A stretch of DNA of 64,000 bases, taken from NCBI RefSeq assembly GCF_003385595.1, contig NZ_QNUE01000008.1, positions 115,175-179,174 of the forward strand, written 5' to 3'. Numbering within the stretch: the stretch's first letter is position 1; every line of letters starts with the position of its first letter. Both the position numbers and the translations under genes were made by a program. Below the pieces are notes generated by a model. It did no database searches, was not told where the DNA came from, and was given only the letters and a program-made list of their open reading frames with translations. Below are positions 27,145 to 35,521 of this stretch, piece by piece. This stretch comes from Chryseobacterium flavum (GTDB lineage: Bacteria; Bacteroidota; Bacteroidia; Flavobacteriales; Weeksellaceae).

Positions 27145-28425
27145 TTAGTCAATTGGTTTTAAAGTCCCTCCTGATGTTTTACTGATATTGGAATCTATTT
27201 CAGGTCTTCCCTTGTATCGTACCAGACCTCCTGAAGAAGCCCTTACCTTTAGCCTATCTGACACACTGACACTAAGATTTCCTCCGGAAGTAGCCTCTGT
27301 TTCCAGAGAATTCAGCTTCAAATCTTCTGCATTGCAAACCGCACCGCTGCTAATGTCGATTGTACCAGAAACAGCTTTTCCGCCCAAAGTCATACTGGAA
27401 CCACTTGAACTTTTAACAGTGATATCTCTTGTATTGACACCTATCCTGAGATTCGATCCTGATGAAGCATTAATATCCGCTGTATTTGAAATTTTAAAAT
27501 CACCATGTATATTAGAGCCGGAAGAAGCATCAATAGTCATATTATTTTCCTGAATGGTATTCACTACCGTAAAATTAGCACCTGAGGAAGTTTTAATATT
27601 ATCCATCTTAGGAGAAGATACATTGACACTGATATTTTTGAACTTAAGGTTTTTTGTCCCTTTATTATCAACATATACCTTCAGTGTTCCATTCTCTACT
27701 TTGGTAATAATATACTGCAGTTTATCCGCATCAGCAATTACCTTTACATTGGTAGGATTTTCCTGCTTGAAAACAACATTTACACCGGTACTTACGTGAA
27801 TTCCCGAGAAATCACCAACGTTCCTTGCTTCTCCGTTCAGATATGATGAATTATTTTCTGAGGTAATATTATTTCTGGTATTGGTAATAGGATTCTTTTT
27901 AGTATCGCTGGAGTTAATGATTTTATTAACATCATCCATAGAAAGTTTCCCATCCAGCATCACAAAGATACTTTCTCCACTTCCTCCGTCAATACTTAAC
28001 AGCAGATCATCCAGCATTCCGTTCTTAGCTTCTGATGAAAGAAACTTCACCTTGGCTCCGGAATTATTCACAGACATAATTTCACTATAATTAAGGTTTT
28101 TAACATAGGAAGCCACATCCTTACTCAATTGTGACAGATTACTCTGAACCCTGCGTCCTTCAACAGTATTGATCTTTTCCGGATTTTCCGTAATCAGAAT
28201 TTTTAATCCGTTAATTTTTGACAGTAAAGGTTTGATCTGATCCAGCTGTGAATCATCAATATTCAGACTGCTAAGCATTCCAAACATTGGTTTGGCAATT
28301 TTAATGGAGGTTACTCCCTCTACTTCCTGATATTTTTCAAAAAGCTGGTCGAATTTTTCCTTTTGCCCATACACATTGAAGAAATGGGAAAAAGCAAGTG
28401 CGAATATTATGAATAGTTTTTTCAT
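27145..28425 (-). CDS. DUF4252-GIN (DUF2807) fusion protein, exported
   Basis: This is a 426-residue exported protein (signal MKKLFIIFALAFSHFFNVYGQ). The N-terminal half (about residues 22-175) is a DUF4252 domain like the gene at 26632 (VTSIKIAKPMFGML, LLLSIDGG, IFVMLDGKLSMDDVNKII). The C-terminal half is a head GIN/DUF2807 beta-helix-like domain (GDFSGIHVSTGVNVVF, DADKLQYIITKVENGTLKVY, repeats of ASSGSNI/TSSGA/SSGG). The function is unknown. The fusion of the two domains, with a free DUF4252 gene next door, suggests the domains work together at the envelope. Confidence 0.82.
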   Translation of the reverse strand: MKKLFIIFALAFSHFFNVYGQKEKFDQLFEKYQEVEGVTSIKIAKPMFGMLSSLNIDDSQLDQIKPLLSKINGLKILITENPEKINTVEGRRVQSNLSQLSKDVASYVKNLNYSEIMSVNNSGAKVKFLSSEAKNGMLDDLLLSIDGGSGESIFVMLDGKLSMDDVNKIINSSDTKKNPITNTRNNITSENNSSYLNGEARNVGDFSGIHVSTGVNVVFKQENPTNVKVIADADKLQYIITKVENGTLKVYVDNKGTKNLKFKNISVNVSSPKMDNIKTSSGANFTVVNTIQENNMTIDASSGSNIHGDFKISNTADINASSGSNLRIGVNTRDITVKSSSGSSMTLGGKAVSGTIDISSGAVCNAEDLKLNSLETEATSGGNLSVSVSDRLKVRASSGGLVRYKGRPEIDSNISKTSGGTLKPID

Positions 28426-28468
28426 GAGTCAATTTTTTTTAAATTAATGATAAATACACGTCTGGCGG

Positions 28469-29137
28469 CTAATAATCATCATCTACCACAGTAGGCTGCA
28501 CTAATTTTTCACTAACGTTATTTGCAAATATCTGAAATGAATACTTAGTTACATTAATGGCTTCCTCTACATTATCAATTCTTTTACCGTTTACGATAAC
28601 ATAAGAATTCTCATATCCTGTAGAATCTTTTGATGTGCTGTTTTTAAAAGAAGAGTTATCCACATACCTTGGTTTTCTCTCTTTTTTAAGCCTCCCTCTT
28701 TTAGGCAGGATCTCATCAAGTACATCTTTTTCCGCCACTGAATTCTCCTGGAATATTGAATCCTTTTTAGCTCCGGAAATAGAATCGGTGTGGTTAACCA
28801 CTATCTGTTCCTGATGGTCATTATTTTCCTTTATAAAATCAGACTTTTGTCTCAGGACTTCATCCTTTACCAGTTTTCCTGTACCTTCTACTCCCGGCTT
28901 CTGATAGGTATTGAATATCAGGCCTATGCTGAAAAGCAACAGAATTCCGGCTGCCATCCAGAACCATTTAGGAAAAGAAGGTTTGTTTTTTTCCAGAGGA
29001 ATAACAGGAACAGCATTTTTTCCCTCTTCTTTATCTTCCGTCTGCTGAAGAAAATCTTCAAAGTTCCATTCCATACGTTCTTCCTTCATATCCCGGAAGA
29101 TCTCGTTGTACTTATCTTGTAATTGATCTTTGTTCAT
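28469..29137 (-). CDS. hypothetical anti-sigma-like membrane protein
   Basis: This is a 222-residue protein with a cytosolic N-terminal region of ~60 residues rich in Asp/Glu/Lys (YNEIFRDMKEERMEW, FLQQTEDKEEG), one transmembrane helix (FWMAAGILLLFSIGLIF) and a polar exported tail ending in YVIVNGKRIDNVEEAINVTK. It overlaps the sigma factor gene upstream by 26 nt, which implies translational coupling. Position and topology are those of an anti-sigma factor, but no zinc-binding or FecR domain is visible, so the role is inferred. Confidence 0.6.
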   Translation of the reverse strand: MNKDQLQDKYNEIFRDMKEERMEWNFEDFLQQTEDKEEGKNAVPVIPLEKNKPSFPKWFWMAAGILLLFSIGLIFNTYQKPGVEGTGKLVKDEVLRQKSDFIKENNDHQEQIVVNHTDSISGAKKDSIFQENSVAEKDVLDEILPKRGRLKKERKPRYVDNSSFKNSTSKDSTGYENSYVIVNGKRIDNVEEAINVTKYSFQIFANNVSEKLVQPTVVDDDY

Positions 29138-29621
29138 AGCTCATCAGTTGTGAAATTTGTTCTTTAACTTTTTGTCTGGCCCGCATCAGGTTTACCCTTA
29201 CTGCATTTTCCTCCATTTCCAGCATTTCAGATATCTCGGAAACTTCATATTCTTCTACATCTTTCAAATGGATGACCATTTTTTGTTTTTCAGGAAGCTG
29301 ATTAATAAATCCTATAATATGTTCTTTAAGATTATCCACCTCCATGCTGTAAAGTTCCGAACGATGAAGCTGCATATCTGCAAAACCGATTTTTACATCG
29401 TGGTGCTTCAGCCGGTTCAGGCATTCATTCCTGACTGACTTCAACGCATAGGATTTAAAGTTACCAAACTGTTCAAGTTCATCCCGTTTTTGCCAGAACT
29501 TCATCATCAGGTCCTGCACTACATCTTCCGCTTCATCACTGCTCATGACGAATCTTTTCGCAAAACGATACATCTCGTCTTTGAGAATAAACACCGTATT
29601 CCTGAAAGTTTCTTGGGTCAT
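29112..29621 (-). CDS. ECF-type RNA polymerase sigma-70 factor
   Basis: This is a 169-residue ECF sigma factor. Region 2 has RFAKRFVMSSDEAEDVVQDLMMKFW (DAEDVVQ-like core). Region 4 has the helix-turn-helix YEVSEISEMLEMEENAVRVNLMRARQK. It leads a five-gene operon: sigma, putative anti-sigma, DUF4252-GIN fusion, DUF4252 lipoprotein and an anchored protein. Such units respond to envelope conditions in Bacteroidota, but the inducing signal is unknown. No standard TAnnTTTG element is seen just upstream, which would be compatible with autoregulation. Confidence 0.9.
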   Translation of the reverse strand: MTQETFRNTVFILKDEMYRFAKRFVMSSDEAEDVVQDLMMKFWQKRDELEQFGNFKSYALKSVRNECLNRLKHHDVKIGFADMQLHRSELYSMEVDNLKEHIIGFINQLPEKQKMVIHLKDVEEYEVSEISEMLEMEENAVRVNLMRARQKVKEQISQLMSYEQRSITR

Positions 29622-29680
29622 GAGTTTTTGTTTCTTATAGGTAAGACAACAGTCATTGTCATTCCATTACATCGAAAATA

Positions 29681-29712
29681 AAAAAACTTCAAAAAAATTT
29701 TGAAGTTTTTTT
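29681..29712 (-). terminator. terminator of the GlmU-like gene
   Basis: A 14-bp stem AAAAAACTTCAAAA / TTTTGAAGTTTTTT with a 3-nt loop lies just past the stop at 29722 on the minus strand. Confidence 0.8.
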
Positions 29713-29721
29713 ATAATTATA

Positions 29722-30882
29722 TTAATAGGTTTCAAAAATATGTTTCAGAATTGCCTTATCTTCATCCGCTAAAACCACTTTCCTTCTTGCCATTGCTCTT
29801 TCTGCAACTTCATAGACTTTATCAAGTCTGAACCTTTCATCATCTTTCAGTCCGCCCCAGGAAAAGTTTTCAACAAGATTTGGCGGAAAGCCCGGCTTGA
29901 ATATGTTAGAGGCTACTCCTACCACTGTTCCGGTATTCAGCTGAGTATTGATTGCCGTCTTGGAATGATCCCCCATAATGAGGCCTGCAAACTGTAACCC
30001 TGTATCTTCAAAGGATTTTGTCCTGTAGTTCCAGAACTTTACGTGGGCATAATTATTCTTCATATTGGAAGAATTCGTATCTGCTCCGAAGTTACACCAT
30101 TCCCCAATCACTGAGTTTCCGACAAAACCTTCATGCCCTTTGCTTGAGTATCCGAAAATAATGATATTATTTACTTCACCTCCTACTTTACAATGCGGGC
30201 CAATGGTAGTCGCACCATAAATCTTTGCTCCGAGATTGAACTTGGAATCATCACATAAGGCAATAGGGCCTCGAAGATGGCAGCCTTCCATAACTTCTGT
30301 ATTTTTTCCAATATAGATTTTTCCTGTTCTGGTGTTCAATGTAGAAAACTCAATCTGTGCCCCTTCTTCAATGAACAGATCTTTTTTATCTCCTAAAAAG
30401 CCATTCGTTGAAGACAACTCCTGAGAAGTTCTTCCTTTTGTAAGAAGCTCAAAATCAAAATCAATAGCATGGTGATTGTAAGTAAACAGATCAGCCGGTT
30501 TTTTAAAGAAAATAAGCTCTTCTTTAATATCAGTCATTTTTTCAATCTGATGAAGAGAAAAATTTTCCATATTAATTCTGGCAGCCACCAATTCATCTTC
30601 ATAAACAAGAGCCTCTCCTTTTTTAAGATCTTTGATCTGTTGAATCACCGTCTCTGTGGGTAAAAAATTGGAAACGAGAAAAAGGCTTTCTTTATCTTCC
30701 GGACTTTTAAATTTATCCTGCAGATAATTTTCCGTAAAATAGGAAACTTCGGTATTCTCCAGAATTTTCTGCCATCTTTCAGTGAAAGTAAGAATTCCGC
30801 ATCGCATTGCAGCAACAGGCCGGGTAAATGTAAGAGGAAGGAAATCTTCCCAATATTGTGCGTCTGAAAAAACTATTTGCAT
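29722..30882 (-). CDS. GlmU-family sugar nucleotidyltransferase
   Basis: This is a 386-residue protein with a nucleotidyltransferase-like N-terminal domain. The first residues MQIVFSDAQYWEDFLPLTF and TRPVAAMRCGILTF are the signature of the Bacteroidota putative sugar nucleotidyltransferase (GlmU-like) family. The C-terminal left-handed beta-helix is built from hexapeptides (IYIGKNTEVMEGCHLRGPI, IYGATTIGPHCKVGG, VGNSVIGEWCNFGADT). The canonical GlmU pyrophosphorylase Gly-rich motif is not present. It probably makes or modifies an activated sugar for the envelope, with unknown substrate. It is monocistronic. Confidence 0.82.
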   Translation of the reverse strand: MQIVFSDAQYWEDFLPLTFTRPVAAMRCGILTFTERWQKILENTEVSYFTENYLQDKFKSPEDKESLFLVSNFLPTETVIQQIKDLKKGEALVYEDELVAARINMENFSLHQIEKMTDIKEELIFFKKPADLFTYNHHAIDFDFELLTKGRTSQELSSTNGFLGDKKDLFIEEGAQIEFSTLNTRTGKIYIGKNTEVMEGCHLRGPIALCDDSKFNLGAKIYGATTIGPHCKVGGEVNNIIIFGYSSKGHEGFVGNSVIGEWCNFGADTNSSNMKNNYAHVKFWNYRTKSFEDTGLQFAGLIMGDHSKTAINTQLNTGTVVGVASNIFKPGFPPNLVENFSWGGLKDDERFRLDKVYEVAERAMARRKVVLADEDKAILKHIFETY

Positions 30883-31073
30883 TTTTTAGAAGTTAAGATT
30901 AAAGTTAGAAACAGAACCGGTTCATGTCATCCCATAACTTACAGCTCTGAATTCTATCCAGAACAAAAATACAAAAACATAGGAGAAATCAGAAGTTGCA
31001 GATCAGAAATCAAAAACATACTTATATTAAATTAAATATGTTGCCATACAAAGTTCCTCTTTTCAATTTCAAT

Positions 31074-31106
31074 AAAAAAAGTCTTCCAAAAGATTGGAAG
31101 ACTTCA
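31074..31106 (-). terminator. terminator of rpmE2
   Basis: The perfect 9-bp stem GTCTTCCAA / TTGGAAGAC (31081-31102) has a 4-nt loop and a T7 tract on the minus strand. Confidence 0.85.
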
Positions 31107-31126
31107 ATATTTTTAGTTTCAAAAAA

Positions 31127-31378
31127 TTACTTAGCGAATTTTTTGTATTTGTTCATAAATTTATCAACTCTACCTGCAGTGTCAACTAATTTCACTTTAC
31201 CAGTGTAGAAAGGGTGAGAAGTTGAAGAGATTTCCATTTTGATCAAAGGATACTCCTGTCCTTCATACTCGATAGTGTCTTTTGTTTCTGCAGTAGACTT
31301 GCAAAGAAACACCTCGTCGTTACTCATATCTTTGAAAACAACAAGTCTATAATTTTCTGGGTGAATTCCGTTTTTCAT
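31127..31378 (-). CDS. rpmE2: 50S ribosomal protein L31 type B
   Basis: This 83-residue bL31 protein starts [19 protein letters not shown], with the [12 protein letters not shown] segment and the family block [23 protein letters not shown]. It lacks the CxxC zinc pairs, so it is the zinc-independent (type B) form. In many bacteria that form replaces zinc L31 under zinc limitation; in this group it is usually the only copy. It has a complete upstream promoter and a ~65-nt leader, and is followed by a strong terminator. Confidence 0.95.
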   Translation of the reverse strand: MKNGIHPENYRLVVFKDMSNDEVFLCKSTAETKDTIEYEGQEYPLIKMEISSTSHPFYTGKVKLVDTAGRVDKFMNKYKKFAK

Positions 31379-31449
31379 AATACAATTTTTAAAAAATTAA
31401 AGTTTGCTTTCGAAATAGTAATGGATATTTCTCTGCTAATTTTAGGTTG

Positions 31450-31480
31450 CAAAAGTACAACATTTTTTCAAATATACAAA
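31450..31480 (-). promoter_or_regulatory. complete -33/-7 promoter of rpmE2
   Basis: On the minus strand, TTTG (31477-31480), a 19-nt spacer and TACTTTTG (31450-31457) form the best full match in the window to the Bacteroidota promoter consensus. Confidence 0.7.
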
Positions 31481-31529
31481 TACCGGATTCAATATTTTTT
31501 TAATGATAAGAAATTCAAAGTATTTTCGT

Positions 31530-31537
31530 TAAATTTG
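31530..31537 (+). promoter_or_regulatory. -7 element for the beta-helix lipoprotein
   Basis: TAAATTTG matches TAnnTTTG and lies 24 nt before the ATG at 31562. It is close to and divergent from the rpmE2 promoter. Confidence 0.5.
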
Positions 31538-31561
31538 AAACCTACTTAAACATTAATTTCG

Positions 31562-32971
31562 ATGAAATTCAAATTATTACTGGCTTTTTCTTTTTGGGCG
31601 CTGCTTGTTGCGGTATCATGTAATAAGGATGATATTACTTTTGATGCACCTTCCCAGGAATTGCGTTTTTCCACTGATACAGTATTTTGTGATACAGTGT
31701 ATCATCAAGTTCGCTCAGAAACATACGTTGTAAAAGTGTATAATAATGAGGATAAGGACATCATGATTCCGAGAGTGAATCTTGAAAAAGGGGCATCTTC
31801 ATTATACAGGATCAATGTAGACGGGAAGCCGGGATATGATTTTAAAGATGTGCCTTTACGAAAAAAAGACAGCCTTTATATTTTCGTTGAAATAGCACCT
31901 GAAGCTTCAGGACTTGAAGCGATAGCTGAAGACCGGGTTGTTTTTACGGGACCTGCAGGACAACAGCATGTAACTTTGTTCTCTGTCGTTCAGGATGCTG
32001 AGTTTTTTATTCAGACCCCAACCAATCCGAATGTGATTGCCAGTCATACAACCTGGGATAACAATAAAGCGAAAATTATTCTGGGTGACCTTACCATCAA
32101 TCCTAATATAATACTAAACGTAGAACAGGGAACCAAAGTCTATTTTCATAAAAACAGTGGAATGAAAGTGTCTTCCGGAGCAACATTAAATATTAACGGT
32201 GCCCAGGACCAACAGGTGATACTTCGTGGGGACCGGAATGATGCCGATCATGATACGCTTCCCAAAAACTGGAATTCCATCAGAATGGAAGCAAACTCTA
32301 CTCTTAATATGAACCATGCCAGACTTTTTGGTGGAACAAGGGGACTTGAAATGAAACAGACCAACGCTACGATTAAAAATTCCTTCATCCATACATTCTT
32401 TGAATATGGGATTTACGCAGTAGGCTCTACAGTAAACGCCAGCAATCTGGTTATGAATAACTGTGGTTTATCATGTATCGGAATTTTCAGAGGTGGGAAC
32501 CATAGCTATACCCATGCTACTATCGCTAACTATTCCAGAACAATGAGCGCTATGGACCGGACAGGAATTTTTGCGACCAATGAATGGAAAAACGATGCGG
32601 GGCAAACAGAACAGGGAGCCTTGCAGCAGCTTAGTATAAAAAATTCAATTGTATATTCCGACAGGGATAATTCAGTTCAGTTTGAGCAGACTCCGGGTCA
32701 GCAATTTGAATTCCTGATTCAAAACTGTCTGCTGAAATATTCTGAAACCTCAGAAGCAGGCTTCCCTTTCGATAATAATGCCAACGTCTTACAAAGCATC
32801 AAGAATGAAGATCCGCAGTTTGTCAATTACTTTATGGCTAAAATGAACTTACGGGTGAAAACTACTTCTCCTGCCAGAGGGAAGGGAAATGTCACAGTAG
32901 CCGGAACAGTTCCTTTTGATATAGTAAATGTATCCAGAACTGCCAACCCTACTCTTGGAGCTTATCAATAA
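31562..32971 (+). CDS. beta-helix lipoprotein, unknown function
   Basis: This 469-residue lipoprotein has the signal MKFKLLLAFSFWALLVAVSC. An Ig-like N-terminal domain (ELRFSTDTVFCDTVYHQVRS, VVKVYNNEDKDIMIPRVNLE) precedes a right-handed parallel beta-helix from about residue 165 (ILGDLTINPNIILNVEQGTK, SSGATLNINGAQDQQVILRG, LEMKQTNATIKNSFIH). The fold resembles pectate-lyase-like proteins, but no catalytic triad is obvious. It is 2 nt upstream of the MazG-like gene and 397 nt upstream of aroA, so it heads a small operon. The surface role is inferred from the lipobox. Confidence 0.7.
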   Translation: MKFKLLLAFSFWALLVAVSCNKDDITFDAPSQELRFSTDTVFCDTVYHQVRSETYVVKVYNNEDKDIMIPRVNLEKGASSLYRINVDGKPGYDFKDVPLRKKDSLYIFVEIAPEASGLEAIAEDRVVFTGPAGQQHVTLFSVVQDAEFFIQTPTNPNVIASHTTWDNNKAKIILGDLTINPNIILNVEQGTKVYFHKNSGMKVSSGATLNINGAQDQQVILRGDRNDADHDTLPKNWNSIRMEANSTLNMNHARLFGGTRGLEMKQTNATIKNSFIHTFFEYGIYAVGSTVNASNLVMNNCGLSCIGIFRGGNHSYTHATIANYSRTMSAMDRTGIFATNEWKNDAGQTEQGALQQLSIKNSIVYSDRDNSVQFEQTPGQQFEFLIQNCLLKYSETSEAGFPFDNNANVLQSIKNEDPQFVNYFMAKMNLRVKTTSPARGKGNVTVAGTVPFDIVNVSRTANPTLGAYQ

Positions 32972-32973
32972 AT

Positions 32974-33300
32974 ATGGAAATAACCCATCTACAACAGCAG
33001 GTCGATGAATGGATAAAAACCATCGGCGTACGATATTTTAATGAGCTTACCAATATGGCCATGCTGACTGAGGAAGTCGGTGAAGTAGCCAGAATCATTG
33101 CCAGAAGATATGGTGAGCAAAGTGAAAAAGAAAGTGATAAAAGCAAAGATCTTGGTGAAGAACTGGCTGATGTACTTTTCGTAACATTATGCCTGGCCAA
33201 TCAAACCGGAGTAAATCTCCAGGATGCTTTTGACAAAAAGATGAAGATTAAAACCGATCGCGATAAGGATCGTCATCAGAATAATGAAAAATTAAAATAA
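32974..33300 (+). CDS. MazG-like nucleotide pyrophosphohydrolase
   Basis: This 108-residue all-alpha NTP pyrophosphohydrolase has the MazG Mg2+-binding motif E-E-x-x-E (MLTEEVGEVARII) and the downstream E-x-x-D (LGEELADVLFV). It presumably hydrolyses non-canonical or excess NTPs to NMP and pyrophosphate. It starts 2 nt after the beta-helix lipoprotein and precedes aroA, with a strong stem-loop in the short gap. No oddities were seen. Confidence 0.9.
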   Translation: MEITHLQQQVDEWIKTIGVRYFNELTNMAMLTEEVGEVARIIARRYGEQSEKESDKSKDLGEELADVLFVTLCLANQTGVNLQDAFDKKMKIKTDRDKDRHQNNEKLK

Positions 33301-33310
33301 GAGAATATTC

Positions 33311-33342
33311 CATATAGCGGATTATGTTTAATCCGCTATATG
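33311..33342 (+). promoter_or_regulatory. perfect 14-bp stem-loop in the aroA 5' region
   Basis: CATATAGCGGATTA is followed 4 nt later by its exact reverse complement TAATCCGCTATATG. There is no T tract, so it is not a standard terminator. It lies 11-42 nt after the MazG stop and 27 nt before the aroA ATG at 33369. An in-frame upstream ATG (33324) is buried in its loop. Confidence 0.6.
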
Positions 33343-33368
33343 AGCAACCTCTTAAATATGAAGAAATA

Positions 33369-34592
33369 ATGAAGCTAGAAAAATCAAAATTAACAGGAAA
33401 CCAGACAGTACAGATCAGCGGTTCGAAAAGTATTTCGAATCGTTTATTGATTCTGGAAAGTTTATTTAAAAATATTAATATCGGGAACCTGTCCAATTCT
33501 CAGGATACTCAGTTGTTAAAGAAAGCACTATCTGAGAATACCGGGATAGTGGATATCCATCATGCAGGAACGGCTATGCGTTTCCTTACGTCCTATTATT
33601 CAATTATGGAAGGTAAAACAACCATTCTTACCGGATCAGGGCGGATGAAAGAAAGACCGATCAAAAACCTGGTCAGTGCGTTAAAGGATCTAGGGGCTGA
33701 GATTGAGTATCTGGAAAATGAGGGGTATCCGCCTTTAAAGATTACCGGAAAGAAAATTACCCAAACTCAGGTTAATGTTCCTGCTAATATTTCAAGTCAG
33801 TTCATCACTTCTTTACTCCTGATTGCCGGAAAACTGGAAAACGGACTGGAGATCCACCTTGTAGGAGAGGTTACATCAAGATCATATATTGAAATGACTC
33901 TGGATATTTTGACCAGATTTGGAATCAAAAATAATTTTGAAGGGAATATCATTAAAGTAGAGCCCTACCAAATAAAAAACACTTCAGAAGCGGTACATTA
34001 CGAAGTAGAAAGTGACTGGAGTTCGGCATCTTACTTTTATTCGATCTGTGCCTTAGGAAGAGAAACCATCCATCTGAAAAGCTTTTACAGAAAGTCTACC
34101 CAGGGAGATTCCACTATCGCTAAGATTTATCAGGACTTTTTTGGAATTACAACAACCTATCATGAAGAGGAGCATAAAATTACTTTAGAACCTCAACAGA
34201 ATTTTTCGTTCCCGGAAAAAATTGTACTGGACATGAATGATTGCCCCGATATTGCACAAACTCTTTGTGTAACAGCAGCAGCCCTTAAAATTCCTTTTGA
34301 AATTTCAGGTCTGGGGACTTTAAGAGTTAAAGAAACCGACAGGCTTCTGGCTTTATATAATGAATTGAAAAAGCTGGGGACCGAAACCGAAATTACGGAT
34401 CTGACTATTAAATCCATCAGTTTCGGGAAACCGGAAGATTATATTTCTATCAGAACGTACCAGGACCACAGGATGGCCATGAGCTTTGCGCCATACTGTC
34501 TGATCGGCGAGCTTCATATTGAAGATGAGGATGTAGTTGAGAAGTCTTATCCTATGTTTTGGAAAGATCTCGCAGACATACTTACAAAATGA
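33369..34592 (+). CDS. aroA: 3-phosphoshikimate 1-carboxyvinyltransferase (EPSP synthase)
   Basis: AroA transfers enolpyruvyl from PEP to shikimate-3-phosphate in aromatic amino acid synthesis. The 407-residue protein has the family landmarks SGSKSISNRLLILESL, HAGTAMRFLTSYYS (PEP region, Ala after Thr), GEVTSRSYIEMTL, NDCPDIAQTLCV, RVKETDRLLALYNEL and TYQDHRMAMSFAP. The start at 33369 is preferred: an upstream in-frame ATG at 33324 lies in the loop of a perfect hairpin and would add 15 residues unlike the family. It follows the MazG-like gene at 68 nt. Confidence 0.95.
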   Translation: MKLEKSKLTGNQTVQISGSKSISNRLLILESLFKNINIGNLSNSQDTQLLKKALSENTGIVDIHHAGTAMRFLTSYYSIMEGKTTILTGSGRMKERPIKNLVSALKDLGAEIEYLENEGYPPLKITGKKITQTQVNVPANISSQFITSLLLIAGKLENGLEIHLVGEVTSRSYIEMTLDILTRFGIKNNFEGNIIKVEPYQIKNTSEAVHYEVESDWSSASYFYSICALGRETIHLKSFYRKSTQGDSTIAKIYQDFFGITTTYHEEEHKITLEPQQNFSFPEKIVLDMNDCPDIAQTLCVTAAALKIPFEISGLGTLRVKETDRLLALYNELKKLGTETEITDLTIKSISFGKPEDYISIRTYQDHRMAMSFAPYCLIGELHIEDEDVVEKSYPMFWKDLADILTK

Positions 34593-34607
34593 TTCAAAAG
34601 TAAAATT

Positions 34608-34640
34608 CAGATTTGAAAATAGTTCCTGTTTTCAAATCTG
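34608..34640 (+). terminator. terminator of aroA
   Basis: The 12-bp perfect stem CAGATTTGAAAA / TTTTCAAATCTG has a 9-nt loop and weak T tract, and lies 15 nt after the stop. Confidence 0.65.
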
Positions 34641-34700
34641 TTATTTAGAAGAATCAGTGTCGATAGAAAAGAGGATACAGGATTATAACTTCAATAAAGC

Positions 34701-35381
34701 ATGAGAACCTTCTTTTTTCTTATTTCTTCATTATCAATTACATTTTCCAATGCCCAGGACTTAAAAGCCTTTTCTGTTCCTGAAGGCTATGCAAAGATCA
34801 CAGAATCTAAAGGAGATCTGGATAAAGATGGGAACGATGAAATTGTTATGATATTCAATACTACTCAAAGAGTGTCTGAGAATAAAGAGTACCCTAAAGA
34901 CAAAGACTATAAAAGGGTTCTTTATATCCTGAAAAATGAAAATGGCAACCTTAAAATCTGGAAAGAAAACGCTGTTCTTCTTTTATCCAGCGGGACAGGC
35001 TTTTACCCGGAAGACAATATTCCGGAAATTAAGATAAAAAGTAATGTCTTGATCATCAGCCAACATTTCTTTACCAATTCAAGGCATACCCAAAACTACA
35101 GACACAGTTTCAGGTTTCAAAAAGGAGATTTTTATTTAATAGGATCTTATGATAATTTTGAAGATACCTGTAGTTTCAGCTTTCTACGGGAAATTAATTT
35201 TTCTACCGGAAAAGTAATTATTAATAAAGACTTTTCATCATGTGATGACGAAGTGAAAATCCCTGAAAATGTTCATAAAGAATTTACTCATACATTCAAT
35301 GCTCTCATTAAGATGAATGATTTTCAAATTGGAAAAAACAGGTTTAAGATCCCCGGCTCCAATGAATATTTTATTTTTTAA
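34701..35381 (+). CDS. exported hypothetical protein with one VCBS/FG-GAP-like repeat
   Basis: This 226-residue protein has a signal peptide (MRTFFFLISSLSITFSNAQ). A single calcium-type repeat GDLDKDGNDEIVMIF near residue 38 resembles one FG-GAP/VCBS blade. The rest (NGNLKIWKENAVLLL, SGTGFYPEDNIPEIKI, IISQHFFTNSRHTQNYRHSF, FQKGDFYLIGSYDNFED) resembles uncharacterised Bacteroidota proteins that compare stored to current values, but I cannot name a function. It is monocistronic between the aroA terminator and the PI-PLC gene. Confidence 0.55.
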   Translation: MRTFFFLISSLSITFSNAQDLKAFSVPEGYAKITESKGDLDKDGNDEIVMIFNTTQRVSENKEYPKDKDYKRVLYILKNENGNLKIWKENAVLLLSSGTGFYPEDNIPEIKIKSNVLIISQHFFTNSRHTQNYRHSFRFQKGDFYLIGSYDNFEDTCSFSFLREINFSTGKVIINKDFSSCDDEVKIPENVHKEFTHTFNALIKMNDFQIGKNRFKIPGSNEYFIF

Positions 35382-35521
35382 ACGAAGATCAAGAAATTGC
35401 ATTTTTATATTCTGTTCAATGCTTAGCCTTTACCACAAGTTAATTTTAGTTTAAAATTAAATTAACTCCTCATAGCTTGACATATTCTTATTTTTATAAT
35501 ATATCAATATTCAAGAACAAT

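Noticed and set aside
35477..35506. TTGACA followed by TATAAT just before the PI-PLC gene
   Set aside because: The spacer is only 12 nt, too short for a sigma70-type promoter, and Bacteroidota use a different consensus. AT-rich chance is likely.
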